Source: Perkinsus olseni (Eukaryota; Perkinsozoa; Perkinsida). From it: a DNA stretch of 62,663 nucleotides. Position 1 is the first letter of the stretch, and each line of letters opens with the position of its first letter. Positions 1 through 10,654 of this stretch are shown piece by piece. Below the pieces are notes generated by a model. It saw nothing but the letters and a program-made list of their open reading frames with translations. It was not told the origin of the DNA and searched no databases. The position numbers were made by a program, and so were the translations under genes. The stretch lies in contig JABANN010000143.1 of assembly GCA_013115125.1 (NCBI GenBank), positions 1-62,663 on the forward strand, given 5' to 3'.

Positions 1-25
1 CATATGAAAGCTTCGTATTAAGCAA

Positions 26-70
26 GATATCTCAATTTTGGTCATTTGCATATCAAAATGGCACACACAG
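26..70. repeat. Dispersed repeat end, matched in inverted orientation near 58.5 kb
   Basis: About 45 bases here match the reverse complement of roughly 58535-58577 with only a few differences; the shared core reads TTTGCATATCAAAATGGCAC. At 58.5 kb the block directly follows a tRNA-like sequence, and a shorter, more diverged copy lies near 58718-58740. It is probably the end of a dispersed element whose other parts are missing here. No gene was seen between this block and 1.7 kb. Confidence 0.6.
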
Positions 71-1728
71 TATGATAGTGTATGCAGACACTCGTGGGTT
101 ATGCAAATATATATCCGAGTACGTCTCACCGTGCATCATACATGCTAAAAGAAGCCAGAAGCTATGAGGGAGTCTCTCCAGTCTCTTCCGGAAAAAAGTG
201 GATGCTCGAATCTCTATATGCCGGAAAAGCGCCAAAATGATCGATGAAAATGCTCACTTCGAGGCTAACACTACGCGCAGCATCATATCCCCTTCTGTTT
301 CCGATACCCTACACTGATCCTTGATAGTGGTGACTGGTGGCACCAGCCCGCTGCGAACACTGGATCATGGCGCACTCGTAGCTGTGCATATATCTCCAAT
401 CAAAGACGGATGATGCGTGCTACTACTACACCATTTCCACACCAAGTTGATTTGATGATACCCTACACGAAACCTGCGTAGTGTAGAGTGATGCAAACAT
501 TGGTCCGTGGCGCGTTCGTGTCCTGATACGCTTCGTAGTCTGTCTTCGCCTATCCGTCACAGTGGACAGCGGCGGCGGATGGCTGTCCAAATCTGGGCCA
601 TTGGACAGTCTAATGGCCCAGATTTGATCGGCAGAGCGGGACAAGTCGAGCTGAGTCAACTCGTCAACTCAGTTGACGAGATTTGAGCGGGAAGCTGCGA
701 TCGGGCCTAGGTTTCCATTCGGTTTAGAAGCACGTCAGACGGATGATGCGTGCGAGCACTTGTACCCTCACTTCTTAAATATGAAAGACATGCCAGTGGG
801 AGCCCACTACACCCAGTAGATTCGAGTTTCCAACCTGCAATCTGTATGATATCGAGGGCTAACTTCGTGTATGCTGACGATTGTCAGTGTTGCCATCCTT
901 GTCGATCACTCGGTCGGGCTGTGCTTAACCGGTCTCGCTTAGAATCAAAGAGCTCTGGGTTTCTACTAATTTCGTTATCCTTCTGGCATTCGAGGATAGA
1001 TGAGTGCGCCTTGCGATAGTTTACTGTTGGTGGCTCATCAACGGTAAGCGTGCTGGCTCCATTGAATTGAGTCGATCCCCCACCCGAAAGACTGGCAGAT
1101 CATCTGTCACAGATTATGAGTGTGTCGATGTCGTCGACACTGTCGTCTAGGAGTAGCTAGCAAAGTGGGACCTACACCGGCGGTGTAACACCGCTCACTG
1201 TTGCTGAAAACCCAGGCCTTCTGCATTACTTGCGCAGCACAAGTCATCATCATAATCAAGATGTAGCTTATGATTAAGAAATAAGTTTCCAGGGAAAAGT
1301 TACTTCTGTTGCACGGTGCTACTTGTAGCGGTAGAGAGTCAGCGCCGCTGACAGTCAGCGGTACGCTGGTACGAGGCTCGCAGAACCTTTTTTCGGGTTA
1401 TGAGGGTGGGTCGTGTCACGCAGCAGGATTTGGACTTGGAATTCTAATGAGGGATCATTGTAGGGAATCTCATATTCCTCCGCTATGCAATCATACTCGT
1501 CGTATTCAACGCCAAGGTCTTCGAGTATAACGCCACCATACTCAGCAGCAGCTCCCCCTAGTCACAGAAGCAGTACCGCTAGTTGGGCCACACCCAGGAC
1601 TTTCGATTCCGCTAGGGTAGTTGGGATCCAGGGCTCCACTCTTGCACTTGCCATGTGCTTAGATATCCATATCATCGCCGTCTCAAGATTACGCGTTTGC
1701 CGCTGCGTGCGATGCCGTGGCATCAGCG
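71..1728. other. Stretch without a recognisable gene
   Basis: Apart from the inverted repeats at 588-626 and 660-680 and short diverged direct repeats between 300 and 760, I see no coding exon with a recognisable motif here. Short open frames exist on both strands but have no supporting splice pattern or domain. The 5' flank of the ankyrin-repeat gene lies at the right-hand end. Confidence 0.5.
588..626. repeat. Perfect inverted repeat, 15-bp arms
   Basis: Arms CAAATCTGGGCCATT and AATGGCCCAGATTTG are separated by nine bases. A second palindrome, with 10-bp arms and one central base, lies at 660-680. Both sit in the gene-free first 1.7 kb, where I also see loosely repeated phrases such as GACGGATGATGCGTGC near 411 and 738. 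Confidence 0.8.
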
Positions 1729-3180
1729 ATGTTACATGAACAACACAGTTTTGGTAGCGGAGGAAGCAAAGATATGTGCTTATTGCCGATCCCAAAAGGG
1801 AACTCCCGCCCTGGAAAGAAAACAATCACTACAAAAGAGGTTTTTTCGGCAGCGAGAAACGGTGAGTGGCTACCGGTTACGATGCTTCTGGTGAAGGAAA
1901 CGAGCACCGGTCGGGAGCCCGGTACGGTACCTCAACAATTTCTTATCTGAGCGGTAGCCGGTTAAAACCACTATCGTGTAGTATTGGCGTGATGGCCGGC
2001 GGCGCCCTCTGCGCTAATAGACGTGGCGATTGTACCATGTACAACCCGATGTATAGAGAAAACTCCGGTGTTTGAGCGACAATGAGTCGGCGATGAAGTT
2101 ACTGTTTCATTACAACTTCCTTTATACGTCGTGCTGCACACGGTATTCTTTCCACGTTTCTCAGCATGAAAGGCGCCGGTTGTGAAATTATTTATTATTT
2201 CGTATATTGGCGCGCTCAGCTTTCGTTGTTTCTTAGGCAGACACGCTCTGGTCGAGGAGTATCTGTCGTCCGGTTGTTTCGACGCCAACACGCCCGATGA
2301 AGTACATCGCAATACATTGTTAATAGTGGCTTGTCAGAACGGATCCAAGAAAATAGCGAAACTCGCCCTCAAGTATGGCGCATCGATTGACGCGAAGAAC
2401 GTAAGTACCATCATCGAACGCCTGAGGAAAGCTACACGACGAACTGTCTGATTCCACTGCCTATCAACGCTACAAAGAGTCCCCAACTAAGCACATCGGC
2501 TGCCGATGTGTGTAGTGTGCGACGCACGCTGTGGGTTAGTGGGTAGACTCTCAGTGGGTAAACCCTCCTAAAGTCGTAATCGGCGTTGGACTATAAACTC
2601 ACACACACCAGCATCGTGTGTTTACGAGTTCACAGTCTATGGCGAAACCGGCTCAGTGCTACTTCTGTGAAGTGGCCGGCTGATTGAGAACACACGGGTT
2701 TTGGCATCCGGAACCAGATTTTTTTATCTGTGGCCACTTAGCTCAGCTTCAGCGCAGCTATCTTTCAGAGCAAGATAGGTTCCGCGATACGCTCACATCA
2801 CACTTTCACCGCCGAGCGGCGCGCAATACAACGATATCGGATGCTCTTCACCTGGCAACACAGATTCTTGCCAAGAGGCTTCATGGTGTAACAGCGATTT
2901 TCGCGCTTCTCGCTAGGTCACATGCATTTACTGCTCATCTCCTTAGTAATCGTTGTGAACACTAGCTTCCTTGAGAGTAACTCTAACGTGAAGGACTTGC
3001 CTCGAAAGCAGGGAAGGGTTAGTTATCACTACGCTTAAGGTACACGGCAACACTGGTCTACACTACCTCTACAACTACGGTTACTATGACGTTGCTGAGT
3101 ACTTGATAAAGAAGGGGGCTGATGTTGGTATAGTGAACAACGAAGGCAAAACGTGTGCTCAGATGAAGAAGACTGCATGA
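1729..3180 (+). CDS. Small ankyrin-repeat protein, three exons
   Basis: Three exons join in frame with GT-AG introns: 1729-1861, 2237-2400 and 3040-3180, giving about 145 residues. Exon 1 ends in FSAARNG, the typical entry to a first ankyrin helix, and exon 2 continues RHALVEEYLSSG. Exon 2 carries the NTLLIVACQNG...LALKYGASIDAKN repeat, and exon 3 carries GNTGLHYLYNYGYYDVAEYL then KKGADVGIVNNEGKTC before TGA. This IDAKN/GNTGLHY...KGAD...N.EG.T layout is common in short ankyrin proteins of protists. Ankyrin repeats bind protein partners; no partner or location can be inferred. The ATG at 1729 was chosen because it opens the frame that splices cleanly into exon 2. The second intron is long for this window (639 nt) and holds nothing recognised. 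Confidence 0.8.
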
Positions 3181-4848
3181 GTACCATTGATGGCTATCTT
3201 AGTAAATTATCATGACCTTGAGTTGTTGTTTCCATAGTAGCCCGGCTAAACTATGATGGTTCCTCGTCCCGTGTGTGTGAGTTTAGAGTCCAACCCTTAC
3301 GGTTCCGGCTTAGTCAGACTCGAAGCCGATGCGCTCAGTTGGAGACTTTCTGTAGCATTGACGTGCAGTGCAATCAGACACATTGTCAAGAAGCTTTACT
3401 CAGGAGTACATTTAACCAGAGAAGCTTCCTTTCCACCCGGCAGGATCCACATCTGGTAGAGGTCTCTCGGGTTCAATGGTCATCCTGATAACATCACTCT
3501 AATGAGAAGTGTTCTGTGTGTGTGAGTTCAAAGTCGGGTGAAGCAAGGAAGCGCGTGCGACAGGGTGGCAAAAGCAACAGGAAAAAGCCTGAACTGCGGG
3601 TGAAGGCAGGAACGGGAAGCCCTAAACCCCTCCCGAAACCCGACAGGGCAACCCGATCCCGGAACTGTTACCCAGGGCAACCAGAAACCCGAACTTTTGA
3701 CGTGGGCAGAATCCCCGAAAGTGCTTCCTTGTTTCTGTACCTTTCCCTTGGACTTTGGGAATTACCCGTTCAAAGTCCAATACCGACAGTACGGCATAGT
3801 TAGACTAGCATCACCGATGCACCTTTTTGAGGGGGATTAGTTCGGCCTGTTGAATAAGCCCTGTTCATGAAGCCGAGGAATGCTGCTTATAAAGGTAAGT
3901 TCTCATCATTAGTTGGGGCACGCCCTTTCCTCCCAGCAGACGCCGCTTCCACAGATATTATTGTGTCATCAGGGACCCATAAGTCGGCATCGGACTTGGG
4001 TTGCGATTGGTGTGGTATTGGTGGGGTTACGCAGATGAGCAGGACATTCCGTGTGATGGTAGTTCAGCCTGTAAACATAAGAGAGGATTTGTTGTCATCG
4101 CGTCACTCTTAATGTGGGAGATCCCGAAATCGGATTTCCACCCGAGTTCGATCCCGGCACGCGACGTTTTTCCGTAATCATTACACTTGGTAACACAGCT
4201 CATCCCCGTAGATAATCTTTGACTTTGCTTTTCTTAAAAATGGAAATCGCCGAAGACAATTCATCACCGGACCTCGATCGTAACGGCTCCTGCTGGGCTA
4301 CTGCAAAAGTAATACTACGACCAATAATAATCTCCGATAATGGTATCTTTAGGTTGACCCTGCCGCACACGAAAGAAAAGATATTCGCATCATTTTTGGA
4401 TATGGCTCCATTATGTGGAGACCCGCCCTCGACTACGTAAGCTGTTCCTGAGTACATCGAAGCTCTTTGTCCACTTTCACGTAGAGCCCAGGGACGGTAA
4501 ATAAGTCCGAAACCTTTGCCCGGTTCGCAATGGACCCTGAATCACTTAGTGACCGAAGTCTCCCATGCAGGGTTTGGACGAGAAAACTATCTGCGACTTA
4601 GGTTTCGTTTCGATCCTTACCGGATCTAACTCGCTTTAAGGACGATTATGGACCGCTCAGGAGAGACACCCGGTCAAAATTCATTTCAGGAAGGAGTTCA
4701 TCCTCGTTAATTCACATTGTCAATTTTTGTTCGATCGTGCTAGATTGAGTGGTGCTGGAGAAAGTGGAAGGTGTTTCTCGTGAACTCGGTCGTATAACTG
4801 GCGATCGATGTCTATGCTTTTTCTCCTATTTTACGGTTCCCTCATCTC
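3181..4848. other. Stretch without a recognised gene
   Basis: I see no exon with a recognisable domain. A tRNA-like piece with TTCGATCCCGG followed by a T-run lies at about 4126-4175, in the style of the intron-borne tRNA fragments elsewhere, so an unrecognised intron could be present. The missing first exon of the downstream ChaC-like gene, which should encode a YGSL-type motif, probably lies in the right-hand part, but I could not place it. Confidence 0.4.
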
Positions 4849-5880
4849 AGACCTCGTCATTTCCGGCCAGAGTTAAGGGATACGTCCGGAGATTCTGGCA
4901 GTCCAGCGTGGACCACCGAGGAACCGTCGACTATCCTGGCAGGTCTGTATATTTACTTAGTCGTCTTAGTTGTAGTTTTACTCTATCTTCTGCAGTTTTC
5001 TGATGAATTTTACTGAAAAAATTGATTTTTTTCCTTTTTTCCGTATTTTGTTGTCCTTGTGTGTCTTCATTTTACATCTTTTTTTCCAGAGTTGCCACAC
5101 TTTTACGCTGCAAGGATCTGCCGCATACCAGTTCGCGAGATCGTGCTGAGGGGGAGCGGGAAGGCGTGTGGGGGATGGCCTATGTTCTCAAGGATGATGG
5201 TTTTGATGATACGATGAGAGTAATAGGGGCTCTTTGAGGGAAGGGAAAGTGGCTGTTGTACTAGATAAAGGGATTGGGGGGTCTCTACTAAGGTGAAGAA
5301 TTAATTGGTGGAGTTTAGGTAGGGCGTGAGTCGTCGATGAAATTACAATTATTAATGAGGTCCACTGTTATTACAGCGTTGAGTAGTTGTAGTATTATCG
5401 AGAGGCCTCATAAATTTTGTTTGGGCTGTAGACGAGTATCATTTTCACGATATAAAGTAACTTATCTGGGGCTGCGTGTGATCATCACCTCTCATCAGAT
5501 GCTGGACATCCGTGAAAAAAACGGATACACGAGGACTGTTGCGACCCTCTACGATGCCGACGACAAGGCCATTGGTAGTAGCAGCGACTACCACACTTTT
5601 CCTAAATCATGATCTCAGGGGAGGCTTTCCTGTATTACGGCTCGATCGACATTTCTGAGAACCCTATGTATACGGGACCGGAAGATGTGAAGACGATTGC
5701 TAAGCGCGTTAATCGGGCGGTTGGACCGAGTGGAGCTAATGCGGATTATGTAATAAGTGAGGGGAGGGAGGGGGGCTGAGGTGGTTGTGGCAGGTGTGTC
5801 GTTTGTGGCGGTGCTTGCAAACGTTGGGAGTACGGGACGATCATGTACAGTCGATATACGACGCGATAAAGACCGCGTGA
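4849..5880 (+). CDS. ChaC-like gamma-glutamylcyclotransferase (N-terminal exon not located)
   Basis: Five exons join in frame: about 4849-4942, 5090-5219, 5499-5574, 5619-5749 and 5794-5880 (TGA). They read in order KGYVRRFWQSSVDHRGT, PGRVATLLRCKD, EGVWGMAYVL, MLDIREKNGYTRTVATLYD, EAFLYYGSIDISENPMYTGP, IAKRVNRAVGPSGANADY and LGVRDDHVQSIYDAI. This matches the ChaC/cation-transport-regulator-like family along its length: the RRFWQ.S.DHRG block, the Glu of LD.RE.(N)GY that serves as catalytic acid in the family, and the VGPSG.N.(D/E)Y tail. Family members cleave gamma-glutamyl peptides, mainly glutathione, to 5-oxoproline in the cytosol. The glycine-rich YGSL substrate loop, expected about 20 residues upstream, is not seen in frame, so the 5' end is incomplete. 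A tRNA-like fragment begins at the stop codon. Confidence 0.85.
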
Positions 5881-5925
5881 TCCAGGTTCGATCCTAGCAC
5901 CCTCTGTTTTTACAGCATTTCTGTC
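5867..5925 (+). repeat. tRNA-like 3'-half fragment overlapping the ChaC-like stop codon
   Basis: Contains CAGGTTCGATCCTAGCA, a B-box-like T-arm, followed by a T-run and an AG. The same architecture fills introns elsewhere in this window. Here it begins at or just before the ChaC-like TGA, so it lies in the 3' flank or a 3'-UTR intron. Confidence 0.6.
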
Positions 5926-8570
5926 CAGAATTATTTCTCATAGTAGTTTCTGCTCGCTTGGAGGTTGTTTGGTTGCGGCTTGATCTGGTTTTTCTCGATT
6001 TCTATTTTTGGCGATCGTGAGCGCCCTACTTTTCGCTTTGCCTGGGTGTTGGCGATATTTTTCCGTAAAATCGCGTGTCCTTATTTCTAACCCGATGTAT
6101 TTTTCTGAGGATCTAATCCGAGCATTCCACCGTCGATTTTTTAGGGTTTCTTCTCACCCCTTCCTCACCATCTGATAGTGGGCACTTGTTTCTTCCTTTG
6201 TGTGCCTTGGTGCTTATCAGAGCCGAGAATTCGATTCCGGAAACTCTTTTGGGTTTCTCGGATCATTAGTTTTGTAAACTGTCGTACCATAATTTCCTCT
6301 ACATATCTATGATGAATTGATAGGGCTTTGTTCTGTCCCTTTAGTATTTTTGTTCATGTCATCATCATCTTATGATCTGGGCATAGGGATCGATCCGCCA
6401 TCGGCCGCGGGAGGGTATCTTGCGGACGATGAGAGTATCTTAGATGACGACCTCAGCTTCCTGCAGATAGGTAATAATAAAGATTCCTGTGAAACGGGCG
6501 TATCTTTCTTTTCAGCTGTGACCAGGATGGACTCAACATTATGTGAGGAGATGACGAGTGCCTGTCGACGGGCAGCTGTAGTGTTGTTCATCATTCTGCT
6601 GCTTTCATGGGCGTGGTAGTAGTGGGAAGCGGGGGGAATGTGGTATGTCCCTGGTGGAATTATTCGCATAGTTCTCGCTGTTCAAGGCAAATACTGCTGT
6701 TTTTGATCTATCAGTGGCTTTACGCGGGCCTGCGAGTTTACGCGCTCAGGGGTGGTTACAACAAGTGTTTTTCGGGCAAAATTTGGTATGCCCTGCTGGA
6801 TTATTTCACGCAGGGCTTTGAGCTGTTCACGACAACGACACTTGCAATCTTGCCATAGAAGACGAGTTGCGCAGAGTTGCCAGACTTACTTTGAGACTAG
6901 TATTTTGCCGGCAGCGTTGACGGCTAGCGGTCGAGCCAACGAGCGCGGGGCCAGGGCTCGTTCAATCAGTTGCAGATCGATGGATGGTCGTCCGGCGTCC
7001 TGTGGATTTACGTCCTGAGCGATGTCAACGCTGCTGGTGTCGCTTAATGTTAGTTTGCATCCTTTGGTGGTTTGTTTTTTCATGTCGAAGATTTATTATT
7101 TTAGCATACACAGGTACTCGAAATCGATCAGGGAATATTACGGGAAGTACGTGACGCCAAATTATGAGCCTTCGCCGCCGGCGCCGGCGGAGCGAGGGGA
7201 GGACGAAGACGATTCCGATACGACCATCACCCCACGAGGGTGATAGAAGAGTATCTTTTACCAGTGTTGGTGCTTGGGTTGAGTAGGTCGACCTAGGGGG
7301 AATCTTTTAGTTTATTTTTCACATGGTTGATTATGGTTGCCGAGACTAAGGCAGCCACTACACAGGAGCCTTTGCGCTCGGTGGTGCCAACGATGACGTT
7401 GCCGTCGATAAGTTTATTATCATCATCCCTACCTAAGGATTGTAATAAAGGGGATTACCGGGTCGGGGTGGTAGAATCTGAGGTTGAAGCTGGCGCATCG
7501 CAGAGAGCATGATTCTTTTCGTAGGTCGTTCTGTACAGTAGTGCATTTTTTATGGAAAGCTATCACTCGTTAGGGTCGAACCCGGATCGTCGTCATGTTA
7601 AGGTAACGCGATCCTCACGAGAGTGTTGGTGGACACGGTCGATCGGGGTTTGTTGAAACCGTCTGCGGAGACCTGGCGGGACCGGCGGGGGATGCGACCG
7701 CTGATGGCGGCAAAAATCTCTGTAATATCGGGGAGCCGATTTTCCTGGATTTTCCCCGTTCTTGGGTTCTTTGTGAACGCCTTGCTAGCTTTTTGCAGAG
7801 GTATTTTTCTGCGGATTTTTACGGGTTCTGAATTTAAAATTAGAAAGGTTCCGTGGAGAGGGGGACCTAGACCGCTGAGCTCTTGTCTGTCGTCTCGATC
7901 GTTCAACACGCGCGCACACCTCGTCACATCTCGCAAGTGGTTATGAAATTGATTTGACGTATTGTGGTATGTGTCTTCAATTTACTGAATTTATTTTTAC
8001 TGGTTATCGTGTCAGGTAGTTCCGGATTCGGAGGTTGCCATACCTCACAATTGGAGCGTCCCGGTGTCCTTGGAGGATGATTTTGAGAAGGTAATTTTAT
8101 TTCCGGGTGAATTCTGTTGCAGATATTATCGTAGATACTGATCGGTGGAGGAGGGGGAGAATCTGTAGTAAGGGTTGGTTGAAATCTTCGCAGTGTGGAG
8201 ATATCTTAGGTTGATCACGGTGATTGGCAGATTATATGATTTTTCTTTGGGAAAACCGCTGAAATTATTGGTGAGGGATTTATGCTGCAATTGTAGCAGT
8301 AACCGATAATTCAGATTTTTCTCGGATCCGCGATGGGAAAAATACGGTGGAAAAACGTCCAGCGTCTGGCAGGCGAAAAAATCCGATGTGTTTTTTACCC
8401 ACGTTGTTAAGGCGCGAACGGCACTCCAGGCATTGCTGTTGAACTCCCTTGGATTGATGGAAGGTCGCTTTTAGGCGGTTGAAAGTCAGCCGAGCTCGTC
8501 GAGGTCCATTAAGGAGAATAATGATGGTGGTAAACTGAAGCCTTCGGGGGCGAGGTAGGAGGGGAGCATG

Positions 8571-8645
8571 GGTCGACCTAAAGATTCATGGCAAGGGTCG
8601 ACCTAAGGATTCCTGGCAAGGGTCGACCTAAAGATTCATGGCAAG
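8571..8645. repeat. Three tandem 25-bp copies of the hairpin-intron element
   Basis: Three adjacent units start GGTCGACCTAA(A/G)GATTC and end TGGCAAG. The reverse complement begins CTTGCCA and ends TTAGGTCGACC, the core of the GTATCTTAGGTCGACC element found singly inside introns of SYF1, the CDK and other places. This is the only tandem array of that element in the window. Confidence 0.85.
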
Positions 8646-10019
8646 CATTAACTTAGGATATTCGATGATGATGTTGAAGTTAATAATTCCGATAAGGGCA
8701 CTGATACCGCCGCGGATGGCGATGGTGTCGTTTTTAGGAGGTCGGGAGCGAGGTACACCTGGAGGAGGGGGAGTATCTTTGAGATTGCGCACAGCAAAGA
8801 TTTTGTTGTGTCAGGATTTTTGATGGCCGCGAGAGTGAAGGTGTTGTTGATGTTGACGCTGAGGGATGGAGCGGCTCTGAGCATTTGAAGAAGTCGATTG
8901 AGAGGTAGTAGTGATGGGGGAAGGAAGAGTTGGTGGAGGAGTGGTATTATCGGAAGGGGTTTATATTTCTATGAGTAGATAGAAATCCCGTCTTTCCGAC
9001 CTCTTTGATGGTTTGTGGGGGAATGTCTGAATTTGCAGGGAACACTGCCAGAGGCCTAAGGTCTTGGGTGGCGAAATATTTTGTTCTTGGAAGAATGCTG
9101 TGATGATAATGATGCCAAAGGACGTCGAATTTGACCAGCGGATGGGGGTCGTCTATCGATTAGCCTTCGTCGTGTTTCTTCCAGGAGTGTCCGTAGCATC
9201 CCATCTGCTGAACATTATTATGCATACCTTGCGACTACAATTCTGTTCGTTAATCGAACCTTCAATTGGACGTAATTAATAAATTACGATCAGCAGATTT
9301 TGGTATTTGTCGTTTATCTTTGTTATAGTCTGCGTAATGGTTGGTACCTGATTTGCCCGTCAGACTCTCGCTCCCACCTGAGGGGGTGTCTAGTGGATGG
9401 TCAGCTCAAATTACCCGACTGACAGGGTCGCAGTTGATGCATGAGAAACGGAGGGTGAAGCAGGAGTTGAAGGTAGGCTGTGATTTGGGCGTTTTATGGT
9501 ATTAATTCTTGTCGTCAGTCGCACGATGTTGCATTTACAGCGGTTCATGGACGACCACCGGGAAGGGCGGACAAGGAGCCAATGCGGCCACTGTGAGTGA
9601 AGGGGAGATATTTTTATGCTACTTTCACAGCTACAACCGATATTGGCTGAGTTACGATTGGTATGGTAGGTACACGTATTACCGTGGCCTGAAGCAAGCA
9701 ATTGAGGAGTCCGAGGCGACCGCTGTAACGAATGGTGATCGATCTCGGGTGGCGACGAATCAGGGAAGGAGTGGTACGGGGCATCAGCCGGAGGAGGAGC
9801 CCTCGACCACAACAGTGTCGTCCAATAGGATGATGATGAGGCTGCAGTCTCTGTAGTATATAGGGAGGAGTTGGCGTATCCGAGGTCGATCATGGGCTCG
9901 CGCGGGAAAAAAGATTCTTCCATAGTGTTGGATGAAGCACGACATTGACGGTACCGAAAGATTCTTACTCAACTTTTTACTCTGAGGGCGAGTTTGGTGG
10001 TGGTGGTGGCGATGAAATT

Positions 10020-10338
10020 TGACGAGTACTTTCGCTGTTTTCGGTCGATTGGAACGATTCAGGATCGACGAGAAGTCGCGGATACGGGAGGGGTTGCAGC
10101 AGTATCAGGCGCGGTTCTTCGTTGAGAATCAGCGGAAGATAAAGTACCATAAGGACATCGTCCCGATAGAGCGGGAGTATCGGGAGTAAGGCTGCACATC
10201 GAGAGGTCGGGGGTTCGATCCCCGGTGAGTGCGTTTTTGTAGGTATAAACAGGTGAAGGAGGAGATAGCGCAGTTGGAGCGCAAGTTGGGGATTGGCAAC
10301 TCGACCAGGGATCATCATCACCATCATGAGGACTGATG
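10020..10338 (+). CDS. C-terminal coiled-coil exons of an unidentified protein
   Basis: Two exon pieces join across a 57-nt intron (10186-10242). The upstream piece includes EKSRIREGLQQYQARFFVEN and KIKYHKDIVPIEREYRE; the downstream piece reads YKQVKEEIAQLERKLG and ends in a histidine run, HHHHHED, before TGA. The sequence is strongly charged with heptad-like spacing, so a coiled coil at the protein's C-terminus is likely. I do not recognise the family. The 5' limit is uncertain because an in-frame stop lies upstream and the acceptor was not fixed. The intron is one of the clearest tRNA-like ones. Confidence 0.5.
10186..10242 (+). repeat. tRNA-like intron (57 nt)
   Basis: Starts GTAAGGCTGC, contains GGGGGTTCGATCCCCGG (a near-perfect T-arm with B box) and ends GCGTTTTTGTAG. 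The flanking exons read IEREYRE and YKQVKEE in frame when it is removed. The T-run is where a Pol III terminator would lie in a tRNA gene, and here serves as the polypyrimidine stretch before the AG. Confidence 0.8.
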
Positions 10339-10654
10339 GACCCCATCCTCAGAAGGAGGGCAGCATTCGCAGTCGAGTGCCTCCCGTTTATAATTTCGTA
10401 TATATAAAAGTCATTTTTCTGGATTGTGTTGAGGGGGAGGAGAGGTATCCGTTTCTTCGCTCATCCAGCTTAGATTGCTCGGGAGCGTCCGGAATGGAAG
10501 ATGGACGATGACAATTGTAGTAGTGGCGTGGCAGCGTCTCCCTCTGTGCTGAGGAGGCGGGCGAGGATACAGTATGCTGTATAAAGGCAGCTTCGGTTTG
10601 CTTGTTGTGGTTGGGGAAGTTTTTTGATTATCAGAGTTGAGCCACGTTCCCGTA

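Larger units (their letters stand above)
5926..10338 (+). other. Region of spliced (+) exons, gene(s) not identified
   Basis: Several stretches look like (+) exons bounded by plausible splice sites, but I cannot name the protein(s). They include MSSSSYDLGIGIDPPSAAGG near 6358; GSFNQLQIDGWSSGV running into IYVLSDVNAA (about 6955-7030); RYSKSIREYYGKYVTPNYEP with an acidic tail (about 7110-7240); VVPDSEVAIPHNWSVPVSLE (8016-8090); and the coiled-coil exon ending at 10337. Whether this is one gene or two is unclear. The region also holds a three-copy 25-bp tandem repeat (8571-8645) and introns with GTATCTT motifs. Open frames on the other strand lack matching splice signals. Confidence 0.4.

Noticed and set aside
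1562-1950. Competing frames over the first ankyrin exon
   Set aside because: Only the frame giving FSAARNG joins the downstream ankyrin exons by GT-AG splicing in phase.
7598-7946. Pair of overlapping frames on both strands
   Set aside because: Mutual shadows with no recognised motif; a (+) exon may exist here, but I could not support either frame.
9411-9923. 170-codon minus-strand frame
   Set aside because: Low-complexity Ser/Pro/His content, no motif, and good splice signals on the opposite strand.
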